Shown piece after piece: positions 27,651 through 35,584 of a stretch of 64,000 nucleotides of DNA (positions are counted from its first letter, which is position 1; each line of letters starts with the position of its first letter). The notes beneath the pieces were generated by a model. That model was not told where the DNA came from. It saw nothing but the letters and a program-made list of their open reading frames with translations, and searched no databases. The DNA comes from Deltaproteobacteria bacterium (GTDB lineage Bacteria > Desulfobacterota > GWC2-55-46), in the NCBI GenBank assembly GCA_015075075.1, contig JABTVA010000012.1, positions 1-64,000 on the forward strand, written 5' to 3'. The position numbers and the translations under genes were made by a program.

Positions 27651-27770
27651 AACAGCTGCTCAAAATCCATCTGCTGCAGTTATCTCGTCGCTCGTCACTG
27701 CGACGTACATGAAGAGTACGATCGCTCCTCGCTCCTCGATGCCTTGCATCTGGAGCTTTTGAGCAGCTTT
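27651..27770. repeat. Family B repeat (B4) between atpA and atpG
   Basis: Ends AGCTGCTCAAAATCC and GGAGCTTTTGAGCAGCT are complementary. The interior has CGTCACTGCGACGTAC, GAGTACGATCGCTCCTCGC and CCTTGCATCTGGAGC. The end sequence differs from B2 (TGCTCAAAA instead of TGCTGAAAA) but in a way that keeps the arms complementary. Confidence 0.72.
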
Positions 27771-27788
27771 AGGTAATTCCAGGTCAAA

Positions 27789-29293
27789 TTACTTGCCTTC
27801 GGCCACGAACAGGCCCTTCAAGTCGTCGAGCGCCTTCCATTGAGCTTGGCCTAAGTCGTTGCGTCTATGGCCTTCTTGCGGTGCGTATCTCGTCGGTATC
27901 CGGGGTGCTGGACTCCTGAAGGCTATGAGCTCTTCCTCGTACCTCTTGAGGGCCGAGTTGGGGTAGGCGTCGACATAGCCGTTTGTGGCGGCGTAGATGA
28001 CGAGCACTGCTTCTCGACCGGAAGGGCTTGTACTGGCCCTGCTTGAGTATCTCGACGAGCTTGCCGCCCCTGTTGAGCTGCTTCTGGTGGCCGGCCGAGG
28101 TCGCTTCCAAACTGGGCGAATGCCGCGAGCTCCCTGTGACTGCGCAAGCTCCAACCACGTACGTGCCTGCGACCGACTTCATGGCCTTTATCTGTGCGCT
28201 GCCGCCGACGCGGGGAAACCGAAAGCCCGACGTTGATGGCGGGCCTTATGCCAGTAGAAGAGGTGTCGGTCTCAGGAATATCTGGCCGTCGGTGATGGAT
28301 ATGACGTTCTCGTCGGATGTAGGCCGAGACGTCGCCCGCCTGCGTCTCGATTTATCGGAGGGCCAAGAGACCCGCCGCCGAGCTCGTCGGAGAGCTTCGC
28401 GGCCTTCGAGGAGCCTGAGTGGAGGTGGAAGACGTCTCCGGTACGCCTCGCGGCCCGGGGCCGCGAGCAGGAGCGAGAGCTGCCTGTAGGCGACCGCGTG
28501 GCTTCGAGAGGGTCGCCGTAGATTAGAGGCGTGCATCCCGTTGTCCCGAAGTACTTTTCGCCATGGCGCGGCCCGCGTACGGCGCTATGAACTGCAAGGG
28601 GGCAGGGGAGCTTGCAGTGGCGGCGACGATAACGGTGTAGTCCATTGCGCCGAACTGCTTCAATTTTTCGGATATCTGGGCGACCGTCGACTGCTTCTGG
28701 CCGATGGCGACGTATATGCAGAAGACGTTCTGCCCTTTCTGGTTTATGATGGTGTCGATGGCGACGGCGGTCTTTCCGGTCTGGCGGTCGCCGATTATGA
28801 GCTCCCTCTGGCCCCTGCCGATGGGTATCATGGCGTCTATGGCCTTGATGCCGGTCTGGAGCGGCTCCTTGACGGATTTCCTCGCGACTATGCCCGGGGC
28901 CTTTATCTCGACCCTCCGCCTTTCGGAGGCCTCCAAGGGGCCCTTGTTGTCTATGGGCTGCCCGAGGGCGTTTACGACCCTGCCCATGAGGCCCTTGCCG
29001 ACCGGTACCTCGACTATCCTCCCGGTCCTCTTGACCGTCGAGCCTTCCTTTACCGTCTGGTCGCTTCCGAGGAGCGCCGCTCCGACGTTGTCCTCCTCGA
29101 GGTTCAGGACCATGCCCTGCAGGCCGCCCTGGAATTCGAGGAGTTCCCCGGCCATCGCCTTCTCGAGGCCGTATATCCTCGCTATTCCGTCGCCGACCGA
29201 TATGACGGTGCCGACTTCCTGTATGTCGATTTCCTTCTCAAACCCCTTTATCTGGGTCTTTATGAGCTGGCTTATTTCCTCTACCTTGATCAT
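27789..29293 (-). CDS. atpA: ATP synthase alpha subunit, C-terminal half frame-broken
   Basis: The first 245 or so residues are intact: [39 protein letters not shown], the P-loop [20 protein letters not shown] and [11 protein letters not shown]. After about 28550 the frame changes repeatedly, but [34 protein letters not shown] and [15 protein letters not shown] are recognisable, and the stop at 27789 fits a roughly 502-residue protein. It forms the non-catalytic nucleotide sites of F1. The start lies three bases after atpH. Confidence 0.93.
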
Positions 29294-29296
29294 CTT

Positions 29297-29842
29297 CTAA
29301 ACCACCCCTTCGAGTATTTTTTCCTTCATGAGTTCGAGCTGGGTCTTCAAGCTCCCGTCCAGGATGGTGTTCCCGATCTTGAGGACAAGCCCGCCCAGGA
29401 GGAGAGGGTTATGATTGCATGTGAGTACCACGTCCTTGCCGGTAAGCGAGGAGAGTTTCTTCCTTATCTCCTCGACGAGGGCCGGGGGAAGCTCGGTCGG
29501 AGAGTCCACCGAGGCCCGGATCCTCCCCGCGAGCCCGTCCTCGTAGGCCGAGTACGCGGCTGTTATCTCGTCCAGGAACCTCAAGTTCCTGGTGCGGACG
29601 AGTATGCCGAGGAATTTGGCGACGTGTGGCGAGAGCCCGGCGGAGGCGGCCACGTTGTCCATAAGGGACAAGCGGTCCTCCAGCTTGTACATGGGGTTGA
29701 GGAGCGTTTTTTCGAGGTCGGGGTTCCCGCTGAATATCGCGAGCACCGAGCGGAGCTCCTTCCCGTACTGGTCCCAGGAGTTGTTTTCCCTTCCGACCTC
29801 TATGAGGGCCTTCGCGAACCTCTTGGACGCGGAACTCTTCAT
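29297..29842 (-). CDS. atpH: ATP synthase delta subunit
   Basis: 181 residues, intact and of normal length. OSCP/delta features are the N-terminal helical domain (RFAKALIEVGRENNSWDQYG, LLNPMYKLEDRLSLMD, FLGILVRTRNLRFLDEI) and the C-terminal block LLLGGLVLKIGNTILDGSLK, then TQLELMKEKI. It links F1 to the peripheral stalk. Its start overlaps the stop of the b'-b gene by one base. Confidence 0.95.
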   Translation of the reverse strand: MKSSASKRFAKALIEVGRENNSWDQYGKELRSVLAIFSGNPDLEKTLLNPMYKLEDRLSLMDNVAASAGLSPHVAKFLGILVRTRNLRFLDEITAAYSAYEDGLAGRIRASVDSPTELPPALVEEIRKKLSSLTGKDVVLTCNHNPLLLGGLVLKIGNTILDGSLKTQLELMKEKILEGVV

Positions 29843-30801
29843 CAGTTGATCCTCAGGTTGTTTAGGTATCCTTTAACGAGCCTGTCCTGGTCCGCGGGGG
29901 TGAACTCCTTCTTGAGTATCTCCTCGGCCAGCCCGACCGCGGCCCTGGCGGCCTCTTCGCGTATCTCGATCTTCGCCTTCTTTATTTCCTGCTCGGCGGC
30001 GGCCTTTGCCTGCTCCTTGAGCCTCTCGGCTGATTTCCCCGCCTCCGCTATTATCCGTTCCCTCTCGGATTCGCCCTCTGCCCTGAGCTCGTTATGTATC
30101 TCCGCTATCCTCGCGTCAAGGAGGCCCAGCTTGGCCCTGTACTCCGCGGCCTTCCTCTCGGCCTCGTCCTTGGCTGCCTGGGCCTCTTCGATGGCGGTCT
30201 TTATCTCGGAGCTCCTTTTATCGAGGAGCTTGTTTACGACCTTCGTCCATACCAGGTAGACGCCGATCGCGAGCACGATGAAGTTGGCGACCTTCCAGAC
30301 CATGCCGCTTCCGTTATCGCCCCCGCCGGCTGCGAAGGCAAAGGACGGCACAAGGAGGAATATCGCGATAAGCCCGGCAACGCTCCTGTCGAGCACCTTG
30401 CCGGCTATCTCCCTGGCAAGGCCCCTTGCCTCGGTCTTCAATCCGGCAAGCGCGCCCTGCCTGCTCGAATCGAGCTCCGTTCTTATCTTGGCGAGCTCGG
30501 CGGCGGCCTCGGCACGGGCGGCCTCGATTATCGCCTTCTCCCTGTCGACGCCTTCCTGCCTGAGCCTGCCCCTCTCCTCGTGCCCCTTAATGGCCGCTTC
30601 CTTGAGCCTCTTCTCATAGCCAAGTAGCCCGTCGGCGACCTCTTTCTCGGTCCCTGCGGCCTTCTTGAGGCTCCCGGCTACGCGCTCGTCCCGCTCCTTC
30701 AATATCCGCTGGACGGGCCTGTAAAGGAGCCTGTTGAGGATGATAAGTAGCACGAAAAAGCCGATTATCTGGAAAAGGAGGGTCTGGTCGAGTGATATCA
30801 T
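29842..30801 (-). CDS. ATP synthase b' and b subunits in one continuous frame (AtpX-AtpF)
   Basis: 319 residues, about twice a normal b subunit. Residues 1-143 look like a b' subunit: TM helix TLLFQIIGFFVLLIILNRLL, the YRPVQRILKERDERV motif and a charged coiled coil ending REIAGKVLDRSVAG. Then comes a second start-like unit: a signal-peptide-like LIAIFLLVPSFAFAAGGG, a second TM MVWKVANFIVLAIGVYLVWT, KVVNKLLDKRS, and another long coiled coil to NNLRIN. Related bacteria usually encode atpX and atpF separately. Either this is a genuine fusion, possibly processed at AFA-AGG, or an indel removed the stop/start junction near 30380-30390. The genes for subunits a and c are not here. Confidence 0.88.
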   Translation of the reverse strand: MISLDQTLLFQIIGFFVLLIILNRLLYRPVQRILKERDERVAGSLKKAAGTEKEVADGLLGYEKRLKEAAIKGHEERGRLRQEGVDREKAIIEAARAEAAAELAKIRTELDSSRQGALAGLKTEARGLAREIAGKVLDRSVAGLIAIFLLVPSFAFAAGGGDNGSGMVWKVANFIVLAIGVYLVWTKVVNKLLDKRSSEIKTAIEEAQAAKDEAERKAAEYRAKLGLLDARIAEIHNELRAEGESERERIIAEAGKSAERLKEQAKAAAEQEIKKAKIEIREEAARAAVGLAEEILKKEFTPADQDRLVKGYLNNLRIN

Positions 30802-30963
30802 TTATATGCAAGCCTTTGGTTTTTTTGCACGGGCAACCGCTAAAAATCCTGGAAGTTGCCCACACTTCTTCCGTAAGCGCCCTGAACCGCAGGCCGCATG
30901 CGGGCCTTAAATTGTCCGGGGTGTGTGAAAGCCGATTTTTCAAAACTAAAACAGGGTATTGCT

Positions 30964-30988
30964 ATCATATACAAAAGTTCATTGTCAA
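30964..30988 (-). promoter_or_regulatory. Candidate promoter of the ATP synthase operon; 30802-31235 gap
   Basis: In the AT-rich leader upstream of atpX-F, the minus strand carries a perfect TTGACA (30983-30988) followed by TATGAT (30964-30969). The spacing is only 13 bases; at 17 bases the hexamer is ATAGCA. The -35 is convincing and the -10 assignment is not. The remainder of the gap to 31139 has no gene I can support. Confidence 0.4.
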
Positions 30989-31139
30989 GCGATTTAATTT
31001 GCGAGCTTGAGCCGGGCCGCGCGCTGAAAAACATATGCGCCGGTACGCTTAACGCATGCGCGGCATCAAGAACCCGGCCATTGATAAAGGGGGATAAGGA
31101 GGAGATCGGAACGGCTGGCTGAGGGTCCTCATGAAACGT

Positions 31140-31162
31140 GCAGGGCCGCTACGCGGCCCTGC
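31140..31162 (-). terminator. Hairpin terminator of the Pro/Thr-rich protein gene
   Basis: GCAGGGCCGC and GCGGCCCTGC form a perfect 10-bp stem with a three-base loop, about 75 bases after the stop at 31236. The following T tract is short, so termination is probable but not certain. Confidence 0.55.
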
Positions 31163-31235
31163 TATTCGGAGGGAATTCTAACACAGGAATGCGGAGCGAT
31201 TCAATCCCTTTTCGCCGCCTGGCCCTCGATTATGG

Positions 31236-31973
31236 TCACGGCCCTATTCCGAGTATCGTGACCGGGGTCTCGCTTTCGAAATCACGGAGGACCCGGCCTT
31301 CGGTATCCCCGCCCGGCGACTGGGCGCCGGGCTCTTCCGTTATGCCCGGGACGGTCTGGGTGACAGGCGGCGGCTGGACGATGGTTATCCCTGGCTCGAG
31401 CTCTCCCGGCGAGGGGAACGGAGGGAAAAGGAGAGCCGTTTCGGGAGGCACGTCTGCTGTCGGGGACGGCACATCAGGGAGTACTGGGGGCGTTTCGCTA
31501 AGCGCCCTCGGCGGCCCCAGGGACGGCTGTGGCGGAGTCTCAAACGGAGATATCCCGCCGGCAACCGGAGGCGGAAGGGGCGTCGTGGCCTGGGGTAGCT
31601 CTGTAGTGGCAGGCGGAAGAGGCGTGGTCGGTTGAGGGAGCTCGGTCGTGGCCGGAGGCAGCGGCGTTGTCGCCTGCGGTGTCCCGGGCGCGGCAGGTGG
31701 CAGCGGCGTTGTCGTCTGTGGAAGCTGTGTCGTCGGGGAAGGGACGGTTGTCGTGGGAGGAGGTATCGTCGTAGTGGGCGGAGGGGTCGCGGTAACCGGG
31801 GGCGGCGTCGTGGTTGTAGGAGGCGGCAAGGGTGTCGTTGCCTGAGGCGGCCCCAGGGACGGCGCCCCGGAAGGCGCTCCGGGCGCCGGGGCTGCCCCGA
31901 CCTGTGCGGACGCTACACCTGCGGTTAAAAAGACGGAAAAGACGGCGGCGAGAGGTGCGGTCGTCTTCTTCAT
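31236..31973 (-). CDS. Secreted Pro/Thr-rich low-complexity protein
   Basis: 245 residues. A clear signal peptide (MKKTTAPLAAVFSVFLTAGV, cut after ASA) is followed by a Pro/Thr-rich region (about 45-150) built of imperfect units such as TTPLPP(A/P), TTELPQ and TT(T)(I/V)P(P/S)P. The C-terminal third is less repetitive, Pro/Glu-rich, and ends GRVLRDFESETPVTILGIGP. There is no catalytic motif, anchor or LPXTG-like signal. Such composition suits an extended, possibly glycosylated surface or periplasmic spacer. The start is well supported by AAAGGAGG eight bases upstream. The gene stands alone between the ATP synthase leader and a small exported protein gene. Confidence 0.8.
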   Translation of the reverse strand: MKKTTAPLAAVFSVFLTAGVASAQVGAAPAPGAPSGAPSLGPPQATTPLPPPTTTTPPPVTATPPPTTTIPPPTTTVPSPTTQLPQTTTPLPPAAPGTPQATTPLPPATTELPQPTTPLPPATTELPQATTPLPPPVAGGISPFETPPQPSLGPPRALSETPPVLPDVPSPTADVPPETALLFPPFPSPGELEPGITIVQPPPVTQTVPGITEEPGAQSPGGDTEGRVLRDFESETPVTILGIGP

Positions 31974-32062
31974 GACAGTTTCCTCCTTTTCGGATAAAGT
32001 CGGATACTATCATCATAGTATGCACTAAAAAGAGCATTCCTTCAGAAGACCGGCGGGGCAGT

Positions 32063-32391
32063 TTACCGCATCCCCATCCTCTGCCGCATCGCGAGGTCCT
32101 GCTGGCGCGTTATGAGGAAATCCATCCTCTCGGAGAGCATCTCAAGCCTTTCCCTCGCATCGGGCGGCATCTCCTCGGCCTGCCCCATCAGGTCTATGAG
32201 CTCGCGGAGCGCCATAAGGGTCTCCTGCATGAGCTGCTCCCTTTCCATCGCAAGGAAGGGGTCGGCAGGCTGCCGGAACTCCTGGGGAGGAGGCAATTGC
32301 ACGGGTATCGCGCGCCCGCCCGGGCCAGCCGATGCGGAATGCGCCGAAAGGAGCAGAAGCGAGGCAAGAAGCGGAAGCTAGGTCTTTTCAT
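32063..32391 (-). CDS. Small exported Glu/Met/Arg-rich protein, frame broken in signal peptide
   Basis: The ATG at 32389-32391 follows GGAGGA. It reads MKRPSFRFL, then a one-base shift near 32366 leads into SLLLLSAHSASAGPGGRA, a signal peptide, followed by the mature part VQLPPPQEFRQPADPFLAME. The last 65 residues form a helix rich in E, M, Q and R (REQLMQETLMALRELIDLMG, RERLEMLSERMDFLI, DLAMRQRMGMR). Reading from the ATG straight gives no sensible product, so one base is probably missing. Methionine-rich periplasmic proteins next to cus genes sometimes bind copper (CusF, for example), but this one shows no CusF fold; a metal role is inference from position only. Confidence 0.6.
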
Positions 32392-32444
32392 GCTCGTCCT
32401 CCGCATGGTTTCCTCTCGACTATAGCAGGAACTTTCACGTCGCG

Positions 32445-35400
32445 TTAGGAGGGCGGCTTCTCGAACCAGGAGATACCCTTCATCTGGAGCCTCCTCCCTT
32501 TCCAGAAGGCATATATGACCGGGAGCACGAGCAATTCGAGGAGTACCGCCGTCACCATTCCCCCGACCATTGGCGCCGCTATCCTCTTCATCACGTCGGC
32601 GCCCGTGCCCGCGCTCCACATTATCGGGAGGAGGCCGGCTATTATGGCCGTCGCGGTCATCACCTTGGGCCTGACCCTCATGACCGCGCCTTCCCTTATC
32701 GCCTCATAGAGGTCTGCGCGCGAATTCATCCTGCCTTCCAAGACCCGTTTCTCATACGCGTGCTTGAGGTAGATGAGCATGATTATGCCGGTCTCGGCGT
32801 CGAGCCCCGCAAGCGCAAGGAACCCGACAGCCACGCCTATGCTGAAATTATAGTCCAGAAGGTAAAGCATCCATGTGGCCCCGATGAGGGAGAACGGGAT
32901 GGCAAGCAGTATTATGAGGCACTCGGTAATGGACTTGAAGTTAAGGTAAAGGAGGAGGAAGATTATCCCGAGCGTAAGGGGCACTATGACCTTGAGCTTC
33001 TCATAGGCCCTTTCCATGTACTCGTACTGCCCCGACCATTCGGCGTAGTATCCGGACGGGAACTCGATTTTTCTCGCTATCGCCTCCTTTGCTTCTGCGA
33101 CATAGCTCCCGATGTCCCTTCCCCTCACGTCCACGAATATCCAGTTGGTGAGGAGGGCGTTCTCTGTGCGCACCGTTGCCGGGCCCTTCCTGACCTCGAT
33201 GAGCGCGACCTGGGATAGCGGCACGTGCTCACCCCCTCCGGTGGGCACGAGCACGCGGCCGATCTTCACGATGTCGTCCCGGAGCTCGCGTTTGTACCTG
33301 ACGTTAACCGGATATCTTTCAAGGCCCTCGACCGTGGTGGTCACGTTCTCGCCGCCCACGGCTGACATTATGACCTCCTGGATGTCCCCGATCCTCAGGC
33401 CGTACCTTGCGGCCTCCTCGCGCTTGATCTTTATGTCGAGGTAATAGCCTCCTACCGCCCTTTCCGCGAAGGCGCTCGATGTGCCTGGCACCTCCCTTAG
33501 CGCCGCCTCGATGTCGAGAGAGAGCCTTTCGAGTTCGGCAAGGTCTTTTCCGAACACCTTTACCCCCACCGGCGTCCTTATGCCGGTCGAGAGCATGTCT
33601 GTCCGGGCCTTTATGGGCATGGTCCATGCGTTTGTGACGCCGGGCATCTGGAGGGCCGCGTCAAGCTCCTCTACGAGCCTTTCCATGGTCATGCCTGGCC
33701 GCCATTCCTTCTCGGGCTTGAGGTTTATGACCGTCTCGAACATCTCGAACGGGGCCGGGTCGGTTGCGGTCTGCGCGCGACCGGCCTTTCCGAAGACGCT
33801 CTCCACCTCCGGGAAGCCCTTTATTATCCTGTTCTGGACCTGGAGCATCTCGGCGGATTTGGTTATTGATACGCCCGGCAAGGTCACGGGCATGTAGAAG
33901 AGCGTGCCCTCGTTCAGGGGCGGCATGAATTCGCTGCCGAGCCTCTTCATCGGGTAGAGGGTCGAAACCAGCGCAAGGAGCGCGACCGCTATGGTGAGCT
34001 TCTTGTGCCGGAGCACCTTTTGGATTGCCGGCCTGTACAGCCATATGAGGGACCTGGTTATTGGATTTTGCTCCTCCGGCCGTATCCTGCCCCTTATGAA
34101 GAAGCCCATGAGCACGGGGACCAGCGTTATGGAGAGGAGCGCGGCGGCCGCCATGGCAAAGGTCTTCGTATACGCCAGCGGCTTAAAGAGCCTCCCTTCC
34201 TGCGCCTCGAGCGTGAAGATGGGCATGAAGGAGACCGTTATTATGAGTAGCGAGAAGAATAGCGCCGGCCCGACCTCCTTGGCCGCCTCGGTTATCATGC
34301 CCCAGTGGTCCCTGCCTTTTCCCTCCCCTTTCTCGATGTGCTTGTGGGCGTTCTCTATCATGACGATAGCGCCGTCTATCATCGCTCCGATGGCTATGGC
34401 GATGCCGCCGAGGCTCATGATGTTCGCGTTTATGCCCATGAGGTACATGACTATGAAAGAGGCGAGTATGCCGACCGGCAGCATTATGATGGCTACGAGC
34501 GAGGACCTGAAGTGGAGGAGGAATATGATGCAGACGAGGGAGACCACTATCGATTCCTCTATGAGCTTCTCCCGCAGGGTGTCTATTGCCCTGTATATGA
34601 GGTCGCTCCTGTCGTAGACGGCCCTTATCGTGACCCCGTCCGGGAGACCGGCCTCCAGCTCCTTAAGCTTCTCCTTTACGCCCTGTATGACGTCCAGCGC
34701 GTTCTCGCCGAAGCGCATGACCACTATGCCGCCGACCGCCTCGCCCTCTCCGTTAAGCTCGGCCAGCCCCCGCCTTTCGTCGGGCCCGAGCTCGACCCTT
34801 GCGACATCCCGTATCCTTATGGGCGTGCCGGTTCTGTCCACCTTGAGGACGATCTTCTCGATGTCCGGGATGCCCTCGATGTAGCCGAGGCCCCTTACCA
34901 TGTACTCTCTCTCGGACATCTCGACGACCCTGCCTCCCACGTCGCGGTTGCTCATCTCGACGGCCTTCATGACCTCGCCTATGGAGACGCCGTACGTAAG
35001 GAGCCTGTTCGGGTCGATATTTACCTGGTACTGCTTCACGAACCCGCCTATGGAGGCGACCTCGGAAACTCCCGGCACAGAGGTGAGCTGGTATCTTATG
35101 TACCAGTCCTGGATAGAGCGTAGCTCCGCGAGGCTCAAGCCCTTGCCCTCGACCGTGTACTCGTAGACCCATCCCACGCCCGTGGCGTCGGGCCCGAGCG
35201 ACGGGGTCACGCCAGCCGGGAGCTTGCCCGAGGCGAAGTTCAGGTATTCAAGGACCCGGCTCCTGGCCCAGTATATATCCGTGCCGTCCTCGAATATTAC
35301 GTAGACGAACGAGACCCCGAAAAAAGAATAGCCCCTTACGGTCTTGGCCTTGGGCACGGCCAGCATGGCCGTGGTAAGGGGATACGTTACCTGGTCCTCC

Positions 35401-35582
35401 ACGACCTGCGGGGCCTGCCCCGGGAATTCGGTGAAGATTATGACCTGCACGTCGGAAAGGTCGGGTATGGCGTCGATGGGCGTCCTTGAGACCGAATAGA
35501 TGCCAAAGCCGACTACGAACGCGGTGAAAAGGAGGATGATAAGCCTGTTCTTTACGGATATCTCGATTATCCTGCCAAGCAT
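32445..35582 (-). CDS. cusA: HME-type RND efflux pump, CusA/CzcA family (Cu/Ag-like)
   Basis: 1045 residues, full length, with twelve TM helices and two large periplasmic loops. CusA-type features are: the N-terminus MLGRIIEISVKNRLIILLFT; TPIDAIPDLSDVQVIIFTEF; the proton-relay block GAMIDGAIVMIENAHKHIEK; and the substrate-side segment MPGVTNAWTMPIKARTDMLS with TGIRTPVGVKVFGK. The Met-containing segments match the monovalent-metal (Cu+/Ag+) branch better than the CzcA branch. It pumps metal from the periplasm or cytoplasm through CusC. It is third in the operon cusC-cusB-cusA, starting two bases after cusB. Confidence 0.95.
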   Translation of the reverse strand: MLGRIIEISVKNRLIILLFTAFVVGFGIYSVSRTPIDAIPDLSDVQVIIFTEFPGQAPQVVEDQVTYPLTTAMLAVPKAKTVRGYSFFGVSFVYVIFEDGTDIYWARSRVLEYLNFASGKLPAGVTPSLGPDATGVGWVYEYTVEGKGLSLAELRSIQDWYIRYQLTSVPGVSEVASIGGFVKQYQVNIDPNRLLTYGVSIGEVMKAVEMSNRDVGGRVVEMSEREYMVRGLGYIEGIPDIEKIVLKVDRTGTPIRIRDVARVELGPDERRGLAELNGEGEAVGGIVVMRFGENALDVIQGVKEKLKELEAGLPDGVTIRAVYDRSDLIYRAIDTLREKLIEESIVVSLVCIIFLLHFRSSLVAIIMLPVGILASFIVMYLMGINANIMSLGGIAIAIGAMIDGAIVMIENAHKHIEKGEGKGRDHWGMITEAAKEVGPALFFSLLIITVSFMPIFTLEAQEGRLFKPLAYTKTFAMAAAALLSITLVPVLMGFFIRGRIRPEEQNPITRSLIWLYRPAIQKVLRHKKLTIAVALLALVSTLYPMKRLGSEFMPPLNEGTLFYMPVTLPGVSITKSAEMLQVQNRIIKGFPEVESVFGKAGRAQTATDPAPFEMFETVINLKPEKEWRPGMTMERLVEELDAALQMPGVTNAWTMPIKARTDMLSTGIRTPVGVKVFGKDLAELERLSLDIEAALREVPGTSSAFAERAVGGYYLDIKIKREEAARYGLRIGDIQEVIMSAVGGENVTTTVEGLERYPVNVRYKRELRDDIVKIGRVLVPTGGGEHVPLSQVALIEVRKGPATVRTENALLTNWIFVDVRGRDIGSYVAEAKEAIARKIEFPSGYYAEWSGQYEYMERAYEKLKVIVPLTLGIIFLLLYLNFKSITECLIILLAIPFSLIGATWMLYLLDYNFSIGVAVGFLALAGLDAETGIIMLIYLKHAYEKRVLEGRMNSRADLYEAIREGAVMRVRPKVMTATAIIAGLLPIMWSAGTGADVMKRIAAPMVGGMVTAVLLELLVLPVIYAFWKGRRLQMKGISWFEKPPS

Positions 35583-35584
35583 CT

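Noticed and set aside
24501..28560. Loss of ATP synthase function by pseudogenisation
   Set aside because: Conserved blocks are retained in order with no large deletions or internal insertions inside the coding parts, the upstream half of the operon is intact, and repeat DNA in the same zone shows similar single-base losses.
28541..30259. A 572-codon open frame on the plus strand opposite atpA-atpH-atpX/F
   Set aside because: It is antisense to well-conserved ATP synthase genes, has no family motif and has the His/Tyr/Gly/Asp-rich composition typical of shadow frames in GC-rich DNA.
31632..31928. Plus-strand Gly/Arg/Cys-rich frame opposite the Pro/Thr-rich protein
   Set aside because: It is the complement of Pro/Thr codon repeats. 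The minus-strand gene has a signal peptide and a strong ribosome site.
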